Assembly: GCA_002803225.1 (NCBI GenBank)
Contig: NXFV01000482.1
Coordinates: forward strand, 42,033-106,032
Direction: 5' to 3'
Source of the DNA: Gamarada debralockiae
Lineage: Eukaryota > Ascomycota > Leotiomycetes > Helotiales > Hyphodiscaceae
Length of the DNA stretch: 64,000 nt
The notes beneath the pieces were generated by a model. It saw only the letters and a program-made list of their open reading frames with translations, made no database searches and was not told where the DNA came from. Made by a program: the position numbers and the translations under genes. Of this stretch, positions 12,392 through 25,300 are shown piece by piece; the stretch's first letter is position 1, and each line of letters opens with the position of its first letter.

Positions 12392-12829
12392 AACAGCCTC
12401 TTCCTTATCACCTACCTCTCGACGTCTGCCACACACTTAGATTCATTCGCAGTTACTCTCGAATACCCAGCAAATTATTTCGCTCATCGCCTTCCATTAA
12501 CCCCGGCACCACATACCTTTTCCCTATGCCTCAATAAAAGCGCAACTACCAAATACTCAGAATCTCTCGTCATCCAACTCCTAATAATAGATCGGAGCAG
12601 AGAGCCTTCGAGAGCATCCGCTCGAGGAAAAGATCCTAGTAGAGGCAGAGGCGAAGGCAATGGTAGAGCCAACATAGCTGGGCAAGTAACTACTCCTCTA
12701 TCTGGAAACAGCGGTCAACAAGCATCTGGGCCATCTGATTATAGCTCTTAGCAACAACAGCAGGTCCCTCCATACAACAGTCCATATGGTGCTCTGCAAC
12801 AACAGCTGGTTGTTAAACCTGAATCCTAA
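12392..12829 (+). pseudogene. Decayed ORF, RG- and Gln-rich, possibly from a retroelement
   Basis: One frame is open from 12392 to a TAG at 12749-12751, then continues for 25 codons to a TAA at 12827-12829. There is no start codon. The second half encodes an Arg/Gly/Ser stretch (PSRGRGEGNGRAN), and a Gln run follows directly after the TAG, so that stop may be a mutated CAG. Low-complexity RG/Q segments occur in retroelement Gag and in RNA-binding proteins, but nothing specific is recognisable. No reverse transcriptase or integrase motif was found nearby. Compositional chance is a real alternative. Confidence 0.25.
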
Positions 12830-13378
12830 CCTGCACAAAATCTGTTTCTGTTCGTAAGATGAGTAGAGCTGCTTTATCGGCAATACTAGGTGAGCTAAGG
12901 TGAGTAAGGGTGAGGCGAAGGTGGGAAGCAGGTGATCAGTGATGGGCAATAGTGGACAAGTGGCAGAGTCGGCCTGAGCATGCATTGAGAGGCTCATCTT
13001 CGCTCCCTTAAGGCCGGGTTACACTTTCTTCGTCTTGTCTCTATGTGCAGATCCCATTTTGGCTCACTTGCTGCCAAGAATCTTCTGGATCCATTTTTGG
13101 ATCTACATCCGCTTTTATACTCGGGATAAATGGCTTGGCCTTATTATTCCATAACATCTCCTTAACGGCTACAGGGACGATTTTATGTGATATGAATTTC
13201 GACAGCACTTAGTTTGGTCCGAATCTTTTGGTGCGCGTCCGCGCCGCAAGACGGGAATTTCTATTTTTAGAATAGCTCGCCTAAAGCTCATCATTCCAAT
13301 TGCTTACTTCACCTACACGTCTAAAAATCTAAACATTCTGGTTACAGCATTTTCATCTCCCATAGGGGAGGCAAACGA
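12830..13378. other. Intergenic, nothing recognised
   Basis: No supportable ORF. This lies downstream of the HET gene (which ends at 13379) and would hold its 3' UTR. Confidence 0.45.
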
Positions 13379-15604
13379 CTACACCATTACTAGCCGTCGT
13401 TTTTGGGGTTGAAATTCCTCCAAAATGTCCAGACTATCTACTGGTATAATCAAGTCCAATTGCGTTTCGCGAAATGCAGCCTCTCCTACAACATGGACCA
13501 TCAACAAATGATGGAAGACCAGGCCCTCTTTCTCGTTGTAATCTCGAGCTAGGAGAACGAAATGCTTTTTCTCCTGACCCGGGAGTTTGTCTACTTCGGC
13601 ATCCATGCTCATGATCGTGATAAAGCAAGGCACCCCGCGTAACCAGAAGACGAAGATGGATTGCTGCGTTTGGCTGTAGACGTCGTTTATTGGTCTACTG
13701 TAATTTGGTGTGAATTGGAGCATTATGGCTTCGACGAAGACGTAGCTGTTCCTTTATGCATCTGGATACTGCAGGAAGTCGAAGTTAGGGTTGCCACATT
13801 CTTGCCCAGATACTCGAGCGATTGGATCATTCCGGAAGTGTTCAACATGTGATGTCTGGAAGAATTGCACCAGATGGGTATCCAAGGCTCTCCACATACG
13901 AAGATGAAGAGGATATTCGTGTGGCTTTTTAAAGTCAAATGGGTAACCAGGCCAGAGACCACCCTTCCATCCGGCCCAGGACCAAGTGGGAAATCCGGGA
14001 CGGCGTATGGGGGGATATTGAGAGCGCCAGAGTAGTCCCCACTGGAAATCTTCTACTGGTAGCCCAGCGTAGAAGCCACCCTTTTCCTTCGAATACATTG
14101 TCTCAAGGAATTGAATAATACCCGAGAATGCATTCAGTCCGTCCATGGGATTGGTCATTGAACGGTAACTATATAGCGTAAGCTTCGATCCATATCGTTC
14201 CAGTCGATGCGATGGAAGATCAATAGGAGTTCTCAGGCAGCCATCTCCGACCTTGGAAGCTAGCCATCCTCCTTGCCCTGGGTTGGCCTCAAGAGAAAGG
14301 TGGTGAGCCCAGGATCGAGTGTCGTTGAGAGATTCGCAACACTGCATACCATTGCATTCGAAATAAAGCTGATGGTCGCTGATGTGAAGACATCGAGGGG
14401 CTAAAAGAGCTTCCTGAAGTGTCCAAGCCCTTTTGCCCCATGGAGCCCTCCATATCTGTTGTGAAAGAGTCGGCATCATCCCAACCAAACGCTTTTCGTT
14501 GATACGACAGGCAAGTTGAGCGAACATATTCTTGCTTTCTTTAAGCCTCGGAAGGCCTGCATTAGCTGACTTGCCCGACAGGGCGATGATCGCTACATAT
14601 GCACCAGAATAAATGTCCTTCATTGCCATTATCTGCTTCTCTTTGTCTTTGTTATCGGCCTGATCAATGCAAAGGGAATCAACCCAGAGGTAGTGCTTTC
14701 CCAAACCGCGAGTAAGCTCGATTGCATCTTCAATGGTTTGAGGAAGTCTTCCCAACTTGGAGCCGAGCTGGTAGCTTCGTTGAGTCACCCCTCCCCAGAC
14801 ATAGCTCAAAGCCAGATAGTCAAAGGAGACTTCTGGAGGTCGGACAATTTCTCGAGTAGCAACCTGGACAAATTTGATATCTGGAAGATCTTGAGTCCAT
14901 ACCGGGCGACATTTGGCGGTGTGTAGTTTATCACAGGAATCTAGCCAATTTTTGATGGTATCAATCTGCAGACGATCAGGGGAAATAAGGCTTCCTCCTA
15001 GTACGTGATCGGGATCATCATCTTCGACAACACACAGGGCGTCTCCTCGATGTAATCTAGTGTTGAATTCTATGGTGGTTGAGTCCTCACTGAGTGCAAT
15101 GAGGAGACACTTCGGGAATTGGCTCCATCCTTCCAAATCGGTCACCGTTGGAGTTTCTCCCGCAAGACGATTCATAGACCAGTCAGGAAGAAGTAGCACG
15201 TCTTGGGTCGTTGAACTTGGACTCGGTGTCAGGGCGAATAAACAGATACAGAGAGGGCAACTGTCCCAAAATTCGATTGACCCAGTCTTTCCAATACTTT
15301 GAAATTTATCAGTACCTTTGGCCGCTAGCTTGTTCAGATCGGACGTGGTGTCCCATGGCAGTTCTTTCTGGAGAAATTGAAGAATATTGAGGTCTTGGCA
15401 CCGCTTGCAAAGCTCTCGGTCTGAATTCTCAGAGCTAGTTCCATATTCCATCAATCTTCGTTCCTCTGAAAAGAACCAGGCAAACGCATCACGTGGCCAA
15501 CGGGCAGAGGGACAACTCGAAACGTTGTGACTAGCCTTTCTGCATTTAAGGCAGAGTAGATTTGGATTCTCTTTCTTGTTCCGAGTAGAAAAGCTGGTTT
15601 CCAT
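13379..15604 (-). CDS. HET-domain (heterokaryon incompatibility) protein, interrupted near its 3' end
   Basis: HET domains act in fungal non-self recognition and programmed cell death. The frame from the ATG at 15604 (METSFSTRNKKENPN) runs to a TAA at 13754-13756. The earlier ATG at 15895 would add about 97 residues of unlikely N-terminus. CxxC pairs (CLKCRK, CKRCQD, CPLC) are near the start. The HET core follows: FDYLALSYVWGG, then LWVDSLCIDQ, IYSGAYVAIIALSG, RAWTLQEALLAPR and PTWSWAGW. After the TAA the same frame stays open to the stop at 13379-13381 and encodes a typical HET C-terminus (KKHFVLLARDYNEKEG to PQKRRLVMV). Either the TAA is a nonsense mutation (a C-to-T change from CAA fits) or it lies in a 72-bp intron beginning GTATCC and ending TTACAG that keeps frame. 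About 741 residues if read through. Confidence 0.85.
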
Positions 15605-16759
15605 ATTGAAGGGGAAAGAATGGAACAGAAGAAGTTTGAAGTGGCTGTCTTGTTGAAGACAGTCGCGGGGCGTGATGGCTGAACAGCAGAGACAGAACCA
15701 CGACGGCGACGCGGAATTGTGAGACAGCGGTGGAATATGACAATTTATGAGGCTAAAAGATTTAGAATGCGAAAGGAAACTGGAGCATGAGGCCATTATC
15801 TGGAAGAGACTTACGACAATACCCAGAGGCGAAGGCTCAGCTGCTGAAAAAGCAAATTGAATGGATAAATGGCTCTGTGGTGGCTGAAGCTGCACCTAAA
15901 TCGGGCAGCAGTCACACCACTACATTTCTGGCATCCCGCTTAAAGCCATACTGGCGGTCAGCAAAACCTTAAAGAGATGCTATCCCTGTTTGTTTGTCCG
16001 GAACCATCGGTTGGGCCGTTTCTACAGCCATGGTGAAGAAGCAAAATGACATTGACCAATGCGGATTGCTGTTCTGTCAAGCGAGAATGGCGAGCTGTTC
16101 GGGCAGTGGGCTTGAAATTAGTTCGAGAGTTGCAGAATGGAAGGTTTGAGAAATGGCCAGGCTCTAATAATTTGGAGAAAATAATGAGGTAAAGTATATA
16201 TATTTCTAACTTGGTTCTGGAAGGCGGGAATGACTCCATTGTTCCAGTCACGCAACTTCGCGGAACTTCCACGCTGACTTCTTGTACAAGATTTTGTACT
16301 GTTCGAGAGGTAAATTTGGCCAGGTAGAGAGACAGGAAGTCTTGATAATTCATATTTCAAAGCTGGAAATCATTGATGGCTTCCACTTGCCACTCAGAAG
16401 GATCCGATCGGGAGAAAAGGACATGCGGTTAAAGAGCTGGAGAGCCTTGTAGAGAGAGAACAGTCCAAACGGCTTTCTTCCTAGAAGTTGGGATTGCTAG
16501 AACAATTTATAGACCCAGCCTTGCATTTCACATTCAAGATTCATGCTTTTTGGAGAAGATCTCATAAACTTCGAAAGAACTTGGAGTTGCAATAAAAGAG
16601 CGAGCTGAGAAGGCGTACTAAGGCACGTGACCACAGCCGAGGACAATAGCTGACTAATCGACCACGACTTCCAAAGCTACCTTGAGCTCCAACATCGCCA
16701 TCAACTCAAGCAAACCAAATCACTTCTCCCCAACCACACAACATCCCCAAGCCAACAAA
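15605..16759. other. Spacer between the HET gene and RPN12
   Basis: It holds both 5' regions. The HET frame stays open up to 15895, which I take as 5' UTR. A CACGTGA box is at 16624-16630, 130 bp before the RPN12 start. No other gene is seen. Confidence 0.5.
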
Positions 16760-17647
16760 ATGTCAGAACACGACCTTAACTCCATCCTCCAAAAACTCAA
16801 GTCCTCGCGCGACTATGCCGACTCTTCCACCCTCCTCTCCCGAGCCAAAATCACCCTCCTAAAACTGCACGCCCTAACACCCCAACCCACCACTCCCCCC
16901 TCCCTCCTCCTCGCCGCCCGCGAAGTCTTTGAAGCCGGCGCCCTCCTGTCCATCCGTGCTAAAGATCCCGACGCTTTCACCCGCTATGTGCACCAACTGA
17001 CTCCCTTCTACGAGCTTCCCTCCCAACTTTTCCCGAGCGGATCTGGAGACGGGGAGAAGAATAAGATAACGGGCTTGTATTTACTGTTGTTGTTGACGCA
17101 GGGTAATTATGCTGGTTTTCATACTGAGTTAGAGGGACTTGAGTTGAGAGCGGGGGAGGCGGGAGTGGGTGTTGTGGAGGGTGATAGGTATTTGGGGTAT
17201 CCGATTAAGTTGGAGCGGTGGTTGATGGAGGGGAGTTATGATTTGGTTTGGAAGGCGATGGCTAGTAGAGAGGTGCCTTCTGAAGAATACGGTGTTTTCT
17301 CCGAAGTACGTTCCCTCCCCGTCCGCCTAAAAAATAATATAGCAAACCTAATCGCCACCACACAGATCCTAACATCCCAAATTCGCAATGAGATCGCCTC
17401 ATGCTCCGAAACCGCCTACCCATCGCTTCCTATTTCATCGACGAAGAACCTGCTGTTCCTGGATAGTGAGGGCGCAGTGGTACAGTTTGCGCAGAGTAGG
17501 GGTTGGTTGATTAAGGATGGACGGATATATTTCCCAAATCAGAGTCTTAAGGCGGGTGTGGATGAGGAAGGCAATGAGAAGGAGGTGTCTCAGATGACTA
17601 TTGAGAATACGCTCGGATATGCTAGGGAGTTGGAGACTATTGTTTGA
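16760..17647 (+). CDS. RPN12: 26S proteasome regulatory subunit Rpn12
   Basis: Lid subunit of the 19S regulatory particle, with a PCI/SAC3-GANP-type fold, needed for lid-base assembly. Start ATG at 16760 (MSEHDLNSILQKL); the open frame extends further upstream but lacks an earlier ATG. Two exons, 16760-17305 and 17366-17647. The 60-bp intron (GTACGT donor, CACAG acceptor) is a multiple of three and has no stop, so it would pass unnoticed in a plain ORF call. Removing it gives VFSEILTSQIRNEIASCSE, as in the family. The product is 275 residues, against 274 in yeast. The C-terminal NLLFLDSEGAVVQFAQSRGW and NTLGYARELETIV are characteristic. Confidence 0.95.
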   Translation: MSEHDLNSILQKLKSSRDYADSSTLLSRAKITLLKLHALTPQPTTPPSLLLAAREVFEAGALLSIRAKDPDAFTRYVHQLTPFYELPSQLFPSGSGDGEKNKITGLYLLLLLTQGNYAGFHTELEGLELRAGEAGVGVVEGDRYLGYPIKLERWLMEGSYDLVWKAMASREVPSEEYGVFSEVRSLPVRLKNNIANLIATTQILTSQIRNEIASCSETAYPSLPISSTKNLLFLDSEGAVVQFAQSRGWLIKDGRIYFPNQSLKAGVDEEGNEKEVSQMTIENTLGYARELETIV

Positions 17648-17960
17648 GCTTTTCTTCACCGATGGTTCCTATAAAGGTATACTCTTGGTGGGGGGATACT
17701 AGGCTGGTCTGCAAAAGGCAAGATGGAGGAGCAGCATGGCATGGCATGTATTCTAGATTGGCGCTCAGGCGTACTTCAGAAATGTGAGACGGATGGCATA
17801 AGATCCGATTTCTTCCTTCCACTTCCACCACCATGTTGTATCTAATTGCTCTCGATCGCAACAAATTCAATTGATAGTACTCCCTACATGCTGCAACTAT
17901 TCAGCTGCCACGTCTACTATTTTATTCCGAACTCCAGTTCATTCTCTCCCAAAATCTTCT
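17648..17960. terminator. Convergent 3' ends of RPN12 and alpha-COP
   Basis: 313 bp separate the two stop codons, so both 3' UTRs and polyadenylation sites must lie here. I see no clear AATAAA. Confidence 0.4.
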
Positions 17961-20900
17961 TCACGCAACTAGTTTCAATCCACTCCCATTCTTTCCCACT
18001 TGGCAAACCTCGCATACCACACATACGCTTCCCTTGTATTGGGTCTGGTACTTCGCTCCATCGAAAGCGCAGACCTCGAATGCTGAGCCAGAGTAAATGG
18101 GTGTATATGATGCGGCACAGATGTCGAATTCAGCGAATTGGTCGAACTCGATCTCAATTGCGTCGTTGGGGTTGCGCTCGCATTGGGCTTTTATCTTGCG
18201 TGCCTGTGAAATGTTAGATCTTGATCATATGCAAGGACAGAGTCATACGTACATTTTCGACAAACTTGGCATTCCAACCATTTGCAATCATACGATTCGC
18301 AAAGCTCAACGCTGAGTTGAAGTTCTTGTTCGCGAAAGCCAACCTCATAGCATTTTGCAACGTCAGTTGTCTATGCGGCACCTCCAACTTGGGGATTGTG
18401 AAATATGCAGAGAGCTCGAGAGCTCGCTTTAGCGTCACCGGGTCTTTGGAAATTTCTTCCGTTGTGCCAAGTTTTCGGCGGGCGAGCTCGATGGATATAG
18501 CGATGATGTATTCGGAGGCGGATGTGATGAGTTTCTTAGCTTCGCCGACTTCGGATGCCACGGAGACAGTATTGACGAGAAGTGCATGAAGCATTCCTCT
18601 GAATATCCGAGAGCCATCCTCAAGCTTGTTACCCTTCATGGCGTCAAATCCTTTCTGCAAGTCGTTGGTGGCCAGTGACTCGATATCGCGGGGAATAATG
18701 GGTAAGACCTTTCGTGGGTCTGTCTCATCAACTGTCCGGCGGACATAGTTGACGAGGGGTGGAAGGCCAGTAGATGCCGGGAGGAAGGTCTTGCTAGCTT
18801 GGTAGATCTCCAAGAAGCGAGGTTTTAGGGGTTCGAAGTTGACTGCAGTAACCTGTCGGTTGAGCAACTGCATGGCTGTCTCGAATGACCCTCCAGCCAC
18901 GTGATCAGCTGCCAGTGGAGAGTTGCGGGCCCAGAGATCTGCCTCGCTGCTTCCAGCACCAGCTTCAGCACTGTCAACGTTCACGAAATCACTCTCCATT
19001 TCCGGAACAATATCGTCACCCATATCCCATCCTGCAGCATCCTCATCGTCATCAGCTTCGACAAGGGCAGCGTTTCGAGGAGCTCCATCTTCCGCTCCAG
19101 CGTCCTCGAAGCCAAAGCCATTTGATGCAACAGCGGGTTCGTCTTCTAACGACAGGCCCTCAACTTGACCAAGTAAAGCCTTTTCGAAGAATGATTGGGA
19201 GGCAGCTTTTGTTGGCCAATTCGACTTGAAGGTTGCAACGACGGGTTTTGGTGGAGAAAGAGGGGAGCCAAGAGCTGGGAGTGTGATCTGGTCTTCTGTG
19301 AGGCCAGTAACTTCGAGGATCGATTCGCACTCTTCCGTGAGGCCGTGGGACTTTGCGGTCATATATGCGAGAGGATCTGCAACTAGTTAGTCAGGTTTCA
19401 AAAATTGCTTCCACGAAACTTACAGAGATCGATCTCCTTGAACATTTGTATTCTATCATTCACATCCCCAAGATACAAAGAGTTCTGGAATCGAGCGGTG
19501 AAGTCTCCACGGTGTTCGGCGATTTTAGCCATTCGGGTGAGTTTTGCTTCATCGCCAGTGGCGAGGTACAAGAAAGACAGCTTGTCAAATTGTCTCAACT
19601 TCTGGTAAGTCATCTCAACAATCTGATGGTTGCCATGGGCAAGTGCCTCAGTTGTCAATCTCGACCAGAGCTTGGGCCTATCCAGTTGTTTCGCCATCTC
19701 TACCGCAACATCAAGGTTACCGCACTCAATGGCCAGCTCGAAACGTGTCTGTGGATCTTGAACGAATTGCAGAGCAATTTCAGGGTAGCCCTTCTTCTGC
19801 AAATAGGAGATGATGCTTTGACCAACCAGACTCGAGTTCTTGATGATCTGCAACATTTCCTCGTAATTACGCTTGACGAGTGCCATCTTGAAACGGTATT
19901 CTGTAGGGTCGATGTTCAAGATCTTGGGCTTGGCATTTCGATCGAGGCAGTATACGCTGCGTGCTTTAACCCGAACCAGGTATACAGTCTGGTCGAGAGT
20001 TCGAACAATACCATTATCGCCATTAAGAAGAGTGTACTTGATGTGGTTCAAGGTCGAGTAGAGGAGAACGCCAGCATCATCCCAGGTCGCGCTCTTGATT
20101 CGGATTGTTTCGTGAAGTGTGCTGACCTGTTCCAAGGTCTTGGTGACAATTGTGACATTATGCTTGCTGAGAAGCGCAGCGTAGAGGCCATCATTCGACC
20201 AAACAACATACTTAACCCCCGTGACAGCAAGTTCAGCGGTGCTCTTCTTTTGTTGAATATCATAGAGGTGAACGGTGGTGGGAGTAATTAGGAGGAGGTT
20301 GCCAGTTCCACCGAAATAGATATCAGTCGTTCCAGTTGGGGGTTTGATGGTTTTCGTGGTGGAATTAGAAAGGTCCTTGATGTCAATCTGTTGGCTGGCT
20401 GCGTTGAAAACAGCAAATCTGTTGCGGGCCACAAACACAGCCGAGTTGCCCTGACCTCGTTTCGTATCCGTAGGATCCATTGAGCCAGAGCCATCCCGAG
20501 GAAGATTGATGAGCTCGTAAGAGCCTCCGTCTGCAGGCGAGGTGACAAGGATGGCTCGTTCTGCGGGGTTATAGGAGAGGGATCTAGGAGGAACCCATGG
20601 GCTGCCAAGCTTCTTCAGAGTCAACAGAGTTGGGCTCTCGAGGTTCTTCTGGAAGTCATAGGACCGAACGTGCTTCTCCTTAGTGATGAAGAAGAGGTTG
20701 TTCTGGTAGAAAGCAGATGCTGGGCGTTCTCGTTCAAGTTTGAAGACCATAACTCCATTGTCGTGACCGGCAGCAAAGAGATTGATCTCTGGATGAGCCG
20801 CAATAACCCAAAATCGATCATTCTCTCGCTTGAAGGACTGGACTGAAGTGCGCTTGTTCAAGTCCCAAACTCGAATGGTCTTGTCCTCTCCAACTGACAA

Positions 20901-21887
20901 AATCAGATCTTGATGTGGGTGGAACAAGCATCCTGCGGCATTCTGGAAATGACCCCGGCAAGTATCTACCTCCCAAGCCTTGGTCTCACTCATCCTCCAT
21001 AGCTTCACAAGTCGGTCATCACCAGCGGACACGATCAGGGGTAATGTTGGGTGAAATGCGACCCAATTCACCCCTCTGTCATGACCTTCCAGCACGAATT
21101 TGACCACCGCATCTGTATTGCCAAACATATCCGCTTGGTTCTGGTTTCCACGGGACATTTGATCCTCGAATGTCATGGATGTTGGGGCGGAGTGCTTTTT
21201 TCGCAGGCCCGAAATATCCCAGACTCGGACTGACTGATCCAGGGAGGCAGATACTACCAAGTCGTCCTTCGGATGGAATTGCGCGCACATCGTATAGTGA
21301 TTATGGCCAGTCATGGTGCAGACTAAAAGAGGCTATCAGCAGAGTTATTGGGTAATTGGAGGGTTTTTGGCTTACTCAAAGATCTGTTCTGCCAATTCCA
21401 GATTCGAATTGTTTGATCATCGGAACTCGAAATGATCCAAGGAAGCTCGTGATGGAAAAAGACTGTTCGGACGTAATCCAAATGTCCATTTAATGTGAAC
21501 AGACATCTGCGAGTCTGGTATGACCACACCTTGATCTTATAATCATCTCCACCAGATACGAAGAGGGGTTGTGTCTTGTGGAAGTCGATTCCTCTAACTG
21601 GTCCATCGTGCTCCTCAAATCTGTCAATCAATGTTCCCATACGGTAATCCCATAGCTGGATAGTGGACGAATGCAGAGAAACAAGAATCCATGGTCTGTC
21701 AAATCATTAGCATTGGATGCGCAAAGGGGGGCTCTCGGCTGGACAGACCTCTTAGGATGGAACGCAATTCCTTTTGCTCTCGAAGACTTCGACTCGAACT
21801 AACAATACAGTCAGCGACAATTCTGCTCCAAACCAGAGACCAATCCAAGCTGCATACCTTCGTGAGCATATTTGGGGAGGATGCCAT
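17961..21887 (-). CDS. COP1: Coatomer (COPI) subunit alpha
   Basis: Alpha-COP, the largest coatomer subunit, coats retrograde Golgi-to-ER vesicles and binds KKXX cargo tails. Six exons on the minus strand: 21887-21858, 21798-21749, 21695-21376, 21322-19424, 19376-18253 and 18203-17961. Introns are 47-59 bp and all phases fit. The product is about 1221 residues (yeast 1201). The N-terminus [21 protein letters not shown] is followed by six or so WD40 repeats to about residue 310 ([58 protein letters not shown]), then the helical COPI region. The C-terminal domain ends in the conserved [20 protein letters not shown] and [17 protein letters not shown]. The first exon is only 30 nt. Confidence 0.95.
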
Positions 21888-22392
21888 CTTGACCGACGCT
21901 GCGAGAGACGAGGAAGCTTATGCGGCGCGCATGAAGGGTGGCGGGGTCTAGAGGTGGTTGATCTCCCAGTAATAAGTGTTCTAAAGACACTGTGTTCGCG
22001 GCGGACGAGAGGAGTACGTGGCAGGTGGGAAAGGGAGATTGTATTCTCGAGGACTGTGAATTTGTGCGTAATTGTATGGAAATCGTGGTCAGTTGCGTTC
22101 GGGACTACGGTGACCATTTGCGCCTTGGGCGCAATAGAAGCTCCCAATAGGGACAGCTTGTCCTTAAGCGTCACTTCTAAATATTTCGGTTCAGCCCTTG
22201 TCCAGAATTCTAGAAAGTTTTTGCAGACTCTTGTAAAATAGAATACCATGTCAAAATTCGTTCTTCCTTGATTAGAAGTTTATTGATTCAATCCGCTGGC
22301 GGAGAGCAGCTTCCCAATTGCGAGTCTTGCGGCCCTATTATTCCTGAGCAAACACCTTCCCAAATTCCAGACAACTGTCCCCAATCAACACG
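21888..22392. promoter_or_regulatory. Shared divergent promoter, alpha-COP / UGGT
   Basis: 505 bp between the two start codons. Both products serve the early secretory pathway, so joint control, for example by the unfolded protein response, is plausible. No motif resembling a HacA site could be assigned with confidence. Confidence 0.5.
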
Positions 22393-25300
22393 ATGGGAGT
22401 CCTTAGCTTGCCGTGGGGTCTCACTGGAGCTCTACTGGCATCTACGTATCTTCATTCCTTATGCGCCTCTGCTAGTCCGTCCATAAACGTCGGATTGAAA
22501 ACTTCATGGTCCTCGGCGCCATATCTCCTTGAACTATTGTATGCTTCCAATGCCTATTGCCTTTTATGGATGCTGACAATGACATAGAGAAACTGCCGCG
22601 GACGAAAATGCGACTTCATACTTTCCCCTCCTGGATCGAATTGCAGATGGACATTTCTTAAAAGCATCCACGGACCAAGAGCTCTATGAGCAGTTTATAC
22701 AAGTGCTCAAAGAGGATGGGCATATGGCAGATCCAGAAACGCTCTCCTCCTACCAATTTGCATTGTCAATGCGATCGTCAGCTCCACGGATCGAGGCACA
22801 CTATCAATATTATCATACTGCTGTGGAACCATCATTGAAGGCGGAACAGGAAACATCCTGTCCTATATGGGTACTTTTTAATGGCAAGCAATACTGCTCG
22901 CCTACATTAGAGGAGGCCCATGGTGAGGTTGGCGGGGATAGGTATGTTGGCTGTCAGTCCTTTGAGAAGGCTAGGGGCTAATGCTCTTCCAGCCAGACCC
23001 AAGACCTACAGTTTGACCGGGTTCTAGGAAACCCTTTGGCACCAGCAGCGATTTTATACACAGATATTACATCTCCAGATTTCGGTCAATTTCACAAGTC
23101 TCTGGTAGAGACAGCACTGGAAGGAAAGACATCCTACCGCGTCCGTCATAGAAAGGCTCTTGCATTTGAGGGAAATCCGCTTGTCATTCCTGGATATGGA
23201 GTCGAGCTTGCTTTGAAACGGACGGACTACATTGTTATTGATGACCGGGAGGATGAGGGAAGCACACCTGCAAAAGCTGCTTCGGAAACAGAGGTTAAAT
23301 TCGAAGACGAAGAATTTGCGGACCTCAAGCCCCTATCTACTTCAGAGCTATTCTCTCTGGCGGTAAAGGCATCGAGTTTTATCATGCAGAGCGAAGAACC
23401 CTTTGATACTCTTGTAAAGCTATCTCAGGACTTCCCCAAGTATTCTAGTGCCGTGGCGTCTCATAATGCCACTGAAGACTTTTTGTTAGAGCATGAATAT
23501 AACAGGGGGGCACTGGTTCCCGCCGGATACAACGTTTGGTGGATGAATGGTGTCCAAATGATCGAGCGACAGATAGAAGCTTTGAGCCTGCTTGATATTA
23601 TGCGGAAGGAGAGGAAGCTCATCAACGGTGTCCGTGACCTTGGCTTGAGCGGACAAGAAGCAATCCAACTTCTCTCTCATAACGAAGTCTCGACTGTGAA
23701 GGCTGAAAATGAGCCCCAGAGATTTGACTGGAGAGATGATATCGAGGGCGGCAAGGTCATAATCTGGATGAACGACATCGAGAAGGACAAGCGGTATCAG
23801 GGGTGGCCTACAGATCTATCCGCTGTAAGTGACGATCCTGCTCGGATCCTCGCAATCCAAAACTAATAGCTATGCAGATGCTCCAACGGACCTATCCTGG
23901 GCAATTGCCAACTGTGAGGAGGGACTGTTTCTACCTGGTTTTACCGGTGGATTTCACCGACCCTGAAGACGTACGCCTTGTCGCTGATACAATGCTAAGC
24001 TTTGTGAAACGAAAGCTTGCAATTCGGATCGGTCTGGTGCCCATTACGAAAACCCCACAAGCTGCAGAGCAGGCTGCGATTGTCTATCATTTGCTGGATG
24101 CGTATGGACTGACAGCAGTTATTTCGTATCTTGAGGTCTCTTACACATCCAAGAAGATTACGTCTCCAAGCAAATCAAGCTTTCAATCCGCAGTACAAGG
24201 AAAGAAGCTTCGCCTGGAGAAGACTGCACATTCCTTTGAGGAAGCACTCAAATCTGAAGACTATCAAGCGCAGATTCAGGGCTCGCAAAAGTGGATTCGA
24301 AGACTCTCGGCGGACAGCAAAACCCCTCCCATGTTCGTGGACGGCGTTGCACTTCCTCGTGATGAGAATTTCCTCCAGGCGATGAGCACGAGAGTGACAA
24401 CCGATTTACAAGCCATTCAACAAGCAGTCTTCAAGGAAGCTTTCGAGGCTGATGCCTGGCTTCCCACATATTTCCTCTTCCAGGCGGCCTCGAAACGAAA
24501 CGCACTGGTAGTTCCAGAAGACGAAAAGACCCTGAGGATCTACGACGTCAACAAACTCGTTGGGGAGAATCAGGAGCTTTTGACAGCGTTACCGCGAGTT
24601 GAAGTGGATCCCTCATCGGCCAAGGCAGACTGGGCTCATATGATTTTGGTTGCTGATCTGGACTCGGAAGCTGGTGGGAAGCTTCTCACAACAGCCACTC
24701 TATTCCGTGAAACAAACCCGTCGGTTGAACTAGTCATCGTGCACAATCCGGCCTCCAGCCCAGCTGACTACGGTGTGAGCAATCACTTGTATGCTCACAT
24801 GCGAGATACTTCAAACAAAGCATTCTCAAGCATCAACGATCTAATTTCTGTCCTGGCTTCGGATGACTCGGGGGTCAAGCCAGTTGTTCAAGAAGAGGCA
24901 GATCAGTATTGGCATGCCGCAGACTCACTCATCAAATCCACAACGTTCCGACCTGGGCAAAATGGTCTTCTGCTCAATGGCCGTCTTGTCGGACCCATCC
25001 CCGACGATTCCGAGTTCGACGAACAAGACTTCGAGCAGCTATTGTCTTATGAGCGCTCCAAACGCATTGCGCCAGCATTGGCGGCAATGGAAGCTCTCGG
25101 CCTGTCAGGTAAACTCGCAGATCCTCTGTCCGCAGCCAAGATATCCTCTATTGTAGCTTTGTCGACGATTTCTGATACACCAGACGGTATCTTCGAACAG
25201 GGCTCTACGATTCGAATGAGCCAGTTCGACGTCTGGAATTCCTCGCATACCGTCATCGAAGTCGGCGACATCTCTACGGCAACCATTCAAATGACTTTAC

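Noticed and set aside
9144..13378. Intact transposon in the gene-poor region
   Set aside because: No reverse transcriptase, integrase or transposase motif and no paired terminal repeats could be read.
15605..15895. Longer N-terminus for the HET protein from the ATG at 15895
   Set aside because: The extra ~97 residues are Ser/Phe/Cys-rich without HET-family resemblance; METSFSTRNKK at 15604 with the CxxC pairs after it is a better start.
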